Shown: in pieces, positions 6,152 to 7,206 of the stretch | Layout: each line of letters opens with the position of its first letter | Position numbering within the stretch: position 1 is the first letter of the stretch | From: an uncultured Cellvibrio sp. | GTDB taxonomy: Bacteria > Pseudomonadota > Gammaproteobacteria > Pseudomonadales > Cellvibrionaceae | Direction: 5' to 3' | NCBI GenBank assembly: GCA_946481735.1 | Contig: CAMLOU010000176.1 | Coordinates: forward strand, 1 to 7,206 | DNA: 7,206 nucleotides | The notes under the pieces: generated by a model | Seen by the model: only the letters and a program-made list of their open reading frames with translations | Database searches by the model: none | Told to the model about the DNA's origin: nothing | Program-made: the position numbers and the translations under genes

Positions 6152-6406
6152 AATAACACCCCCTGGCTGAGGCGAGAGGCACGAAACGCTGACTCCCGGG
6201 AAATGATGGTTTTGCTGACCCATCACTACATAAAGTATATGCTAACGAACCAAAGCACAACAGTTCGTGATATAAAAAATCGTTATTGAGACTAACTCGC
6301 CTCCGTTAGAGCTGCAGCCTGGCATTGGGTTCCGGCATCCCGGCGGCTAAGCCGACAAATTCGCTCGTTGCGTTTGATTGCCCTCCTTGATAGTTAGAGA
6401 TTCCAG
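6152..6406. promoter_or_regulatory. Divergent control region between the 232-residue protein gene and pdxB
   Basis: This 255-base gap must carry control signals for both genes. On the minus strand it holds a leader of about 75 bases (6152-6226) and a TATACT -10 element (6239-6234). On the plus strand the approximately 105 bases before pdxB are richer in G+C, with small inverted repeats: CTAAC/GTTAG at 6292-6309 and CGGCT/AGCCG at 6344-6354. The heptamer GTTAGAG occurs at 6305-6311 and again at 6393-6399, the second copy overlapping the weak AGAGA ribosome site of pdxB. I found no convincing pdxB promoter, no tRNA and no recognised riboswitch. Confidence 0.5.
6234..6268 (-). promoter_or_regulatory. 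Promoter -10 with overlapping inverted repeat, possible operator
   Basis: TATACT on the minus strand (6239-6234) matches the -10 consensus at five of six positions and would start transcription near 6227. No good -35 lies 16-18 bases upstream, so an activator might be needed. ACGAAC (6245-6250) and GTTCGT (6263-6268) form an exact inverted repeat with centres 18 bases apart. One arm is in the promoter spacer and the other just beyond the -35 position. This spacing suits a dimeric DNA-binding protein, but the arms are short. Confidence 0.4.
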
Positions 6407-7206
6407 ATGAAGATAGTTGCAGACGAGAACATCCCTTTGGTTGAAGCATTTTTTCAGGACCTTGGGGATATCCGGCGCCTGCCGGGCCGGCAAATGCGCC
6501 CGGAAGATGTGGCCGATGCCGATGCCCTGTTGGTGCGCTCAGTGACTCAGGTAAATGCCAGTTTACTGTCGGGCAGCGCCGTTAGTTTTGTCGGCACTTG
6601 CACGATTGGTGTGGATCATCTGGATGCGGATTACCTCGTCGCGCAAGGTATACGTTACGCCAGCGCACCCGGTTGCAATGCCAATTCGGTGGTTGAATAT
6701 GTTTACGCGGCGCTCTGCCATCTGGATATCAATTGGTTATCGCGCAAGGTAGGGATTATCGGCTGTGGGAATGTAGGCGGGCTGCTGCATCGTCGTTTGC
6801 GCGCCCAAGGTGTAGAGTGCTACTGCTATGACCCCTTTTTGACAGCGGAGCAAAATGCGGATTTGGCGAGTCTTGAAGCGGTGTTAGCGTGCGACATCAT
6901 CAGTATGCACACGCCACTGACCACTGGCGGCCCACATCCCAGCTTTCATCTGATTGGCGCGCGTGAATTGGAACAGCTCAAGCCCGGAGCGGTGCTATTG
7001 AACTGTGGCCGCGGCCCGGTCATCGATAATCAGGCGCTGTTAAAACACCTCCACACCGACAGGGATTTACAGGTTGTGCTGGATGTCTGGGAACCGGAGC
7101 CGGAAATTTCCCAGCCGCTGTTGGCCCGTGTCGCCCTGGGAACGCCGCATATTGCAGGTTACAGCTATGACGGCAAGCTAAAAGGCACTGAGATGATTTA
7201 TCAGGC
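6407..7206 (+). CDS. pdxB: Erythronate-4-phosphate dehydrogenase PdxB, 3'-truncated by window end
   Basis: PdxB oxidises 4-phospho-D-erythronate to 2-oxo-3-hydroxy-4-phosphobutanoate, the second step of the DXP-dependent pyridoxal 5'-phosphate pathway in gammaproteobacteria. The window holds 266 codons of a protein normally near 380 residues, so the end of the NAD domain and the C-terminal dimerisation domain are missing. The start MKIVADENIPLVEAFF is typical. Other features are VRSVTQVN (43-50), the FVGTCTIGVDHLD segment (61-73), the nucleotide-binding loop GIIGCGNVGG (116-125) and the catalytic set Arg202 (NCGRGPV), Glu231 (EPEPE) and His248 (TPHIAGYS). The spacing of these three residues equals that of the known PdxB triad (Arg208, Glu237, His254 in E. 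coli). The ATG at 6407 follows a weak AGAGA ribosome site (6396-6400). The gene is divergent from the unrecognised 232-residue protein gene. Confidence 0.95.
   Translation, partial: MKIVADENIPLVEAFFQDLGDIRRLPGRQMRPEDVADADALLVRSVTQVNASLLSGSAVSFVGTCTIGVDHLDADYLVAQGIRYASAPGCNANSVVEYVYAALCHLDINWLSRKVGIIGCGNVGGLLHRRLRAQGVECYCYDPFLTAEQNADLASLEAVLACDIISMHTPLTTGGPHPSFHLIGARELEQLKPGAVLLNCGRGPVIDNQALLKHLHTDRDLQVVLDVWEPEPEISQPLLARVALGTPHIAGYSYDGKLKGTEMIYQ

Noticed and set aside
6152..6226. N-terminal extension of the 232-residue protein to GTG 6226
   Set aside because: No ribosome site precedes 6226, and the TATACT element implies transcription begins at about that position. The ATG at 6151 has a strong AGGGGG site.
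6252..6406. Possible tRNA or known riboswitch before pdxB
   Set aside because: No cloverleaf could be drawn on either strand and no recognised riboswitch core was seen. Only short inverted repeats are present.
6555..6752. Plus-strand frame of 65 codons in the pdxB region
   Set aside because: It is an alternate frame inside pdxB, whose own frame shows the conserved dehydrogenase motifs.

Overview
The window looks like a chromosomal core-gene segment from a gammaproteobacterium. A Cellvibrionaceae or Pseudomonadales-type relative (for example Cellvibrio) fits best, given an MSHA-pilus MshQ-like protein together with GcvR, YheU, RlmM, TusA and PdxB. This placement rests on protein resemblance recalled by eye, not on a search. 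No transposase, integrase, phage gene, CRISPR array, tRNA or rRNA was seen.

Layout from left to right. (1) The 3' part of a large MshQ-like (DUF6701) surface protein gene, cut by the left edge (2-1267, +), is followed by a small DUF2721 membrane protein gene (1331-1726, +). (2) Converging on these is a two-ACT-domain GcvR-type regulator (1834-2373, -), which has a good sigma70-like promoter. (3) Divergent from gcvR is a tightly overlapping three-gene operon (+): yheU (2494-2727), a KANL3/Tex30-type alpha/beta hydrolase (2720-3370) and rlmM, the 23S rRNA C2498 2'-O-methyltransferase (3367-4419). (4) A small unrecognised gene (4473-4868, -) sits between rlmM and tusA (5019-5252, +), the sulfur carrier. 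(5) An unrecognised 232-residue protein gene (5453-6151, -) carries a visible internal repeat. It is divergent from pdxB (6407 to the right edge, +), which encodes erythronate-4-phosphate dehydrogenase of the pyridoxal phosphate pathway and is cut by the window end.

Functionally the region is mostly housekeeping. rlmM and tusA both serve RNA modification: RlmM methylates 23S rRNA, and TusA passes sulfur towards tRNA wobble thiolation. PdxB makes a PLP precursor. GcvR-type proteins sense amino acids and restrain the glycine cleavage system, which itself uses PLP. The MshQ-like gene belongs to pilus or surface biology.

No clearly new multigene system is visible. The points most worth a second look are the two unrecognised minus-strand genes, especially the duplicated one with an inverted repeat over its promoter, and the inverted repeat found at each of the three convergent gene junctions. 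The cluster of inverted repeats downstream of tusA is also notable.
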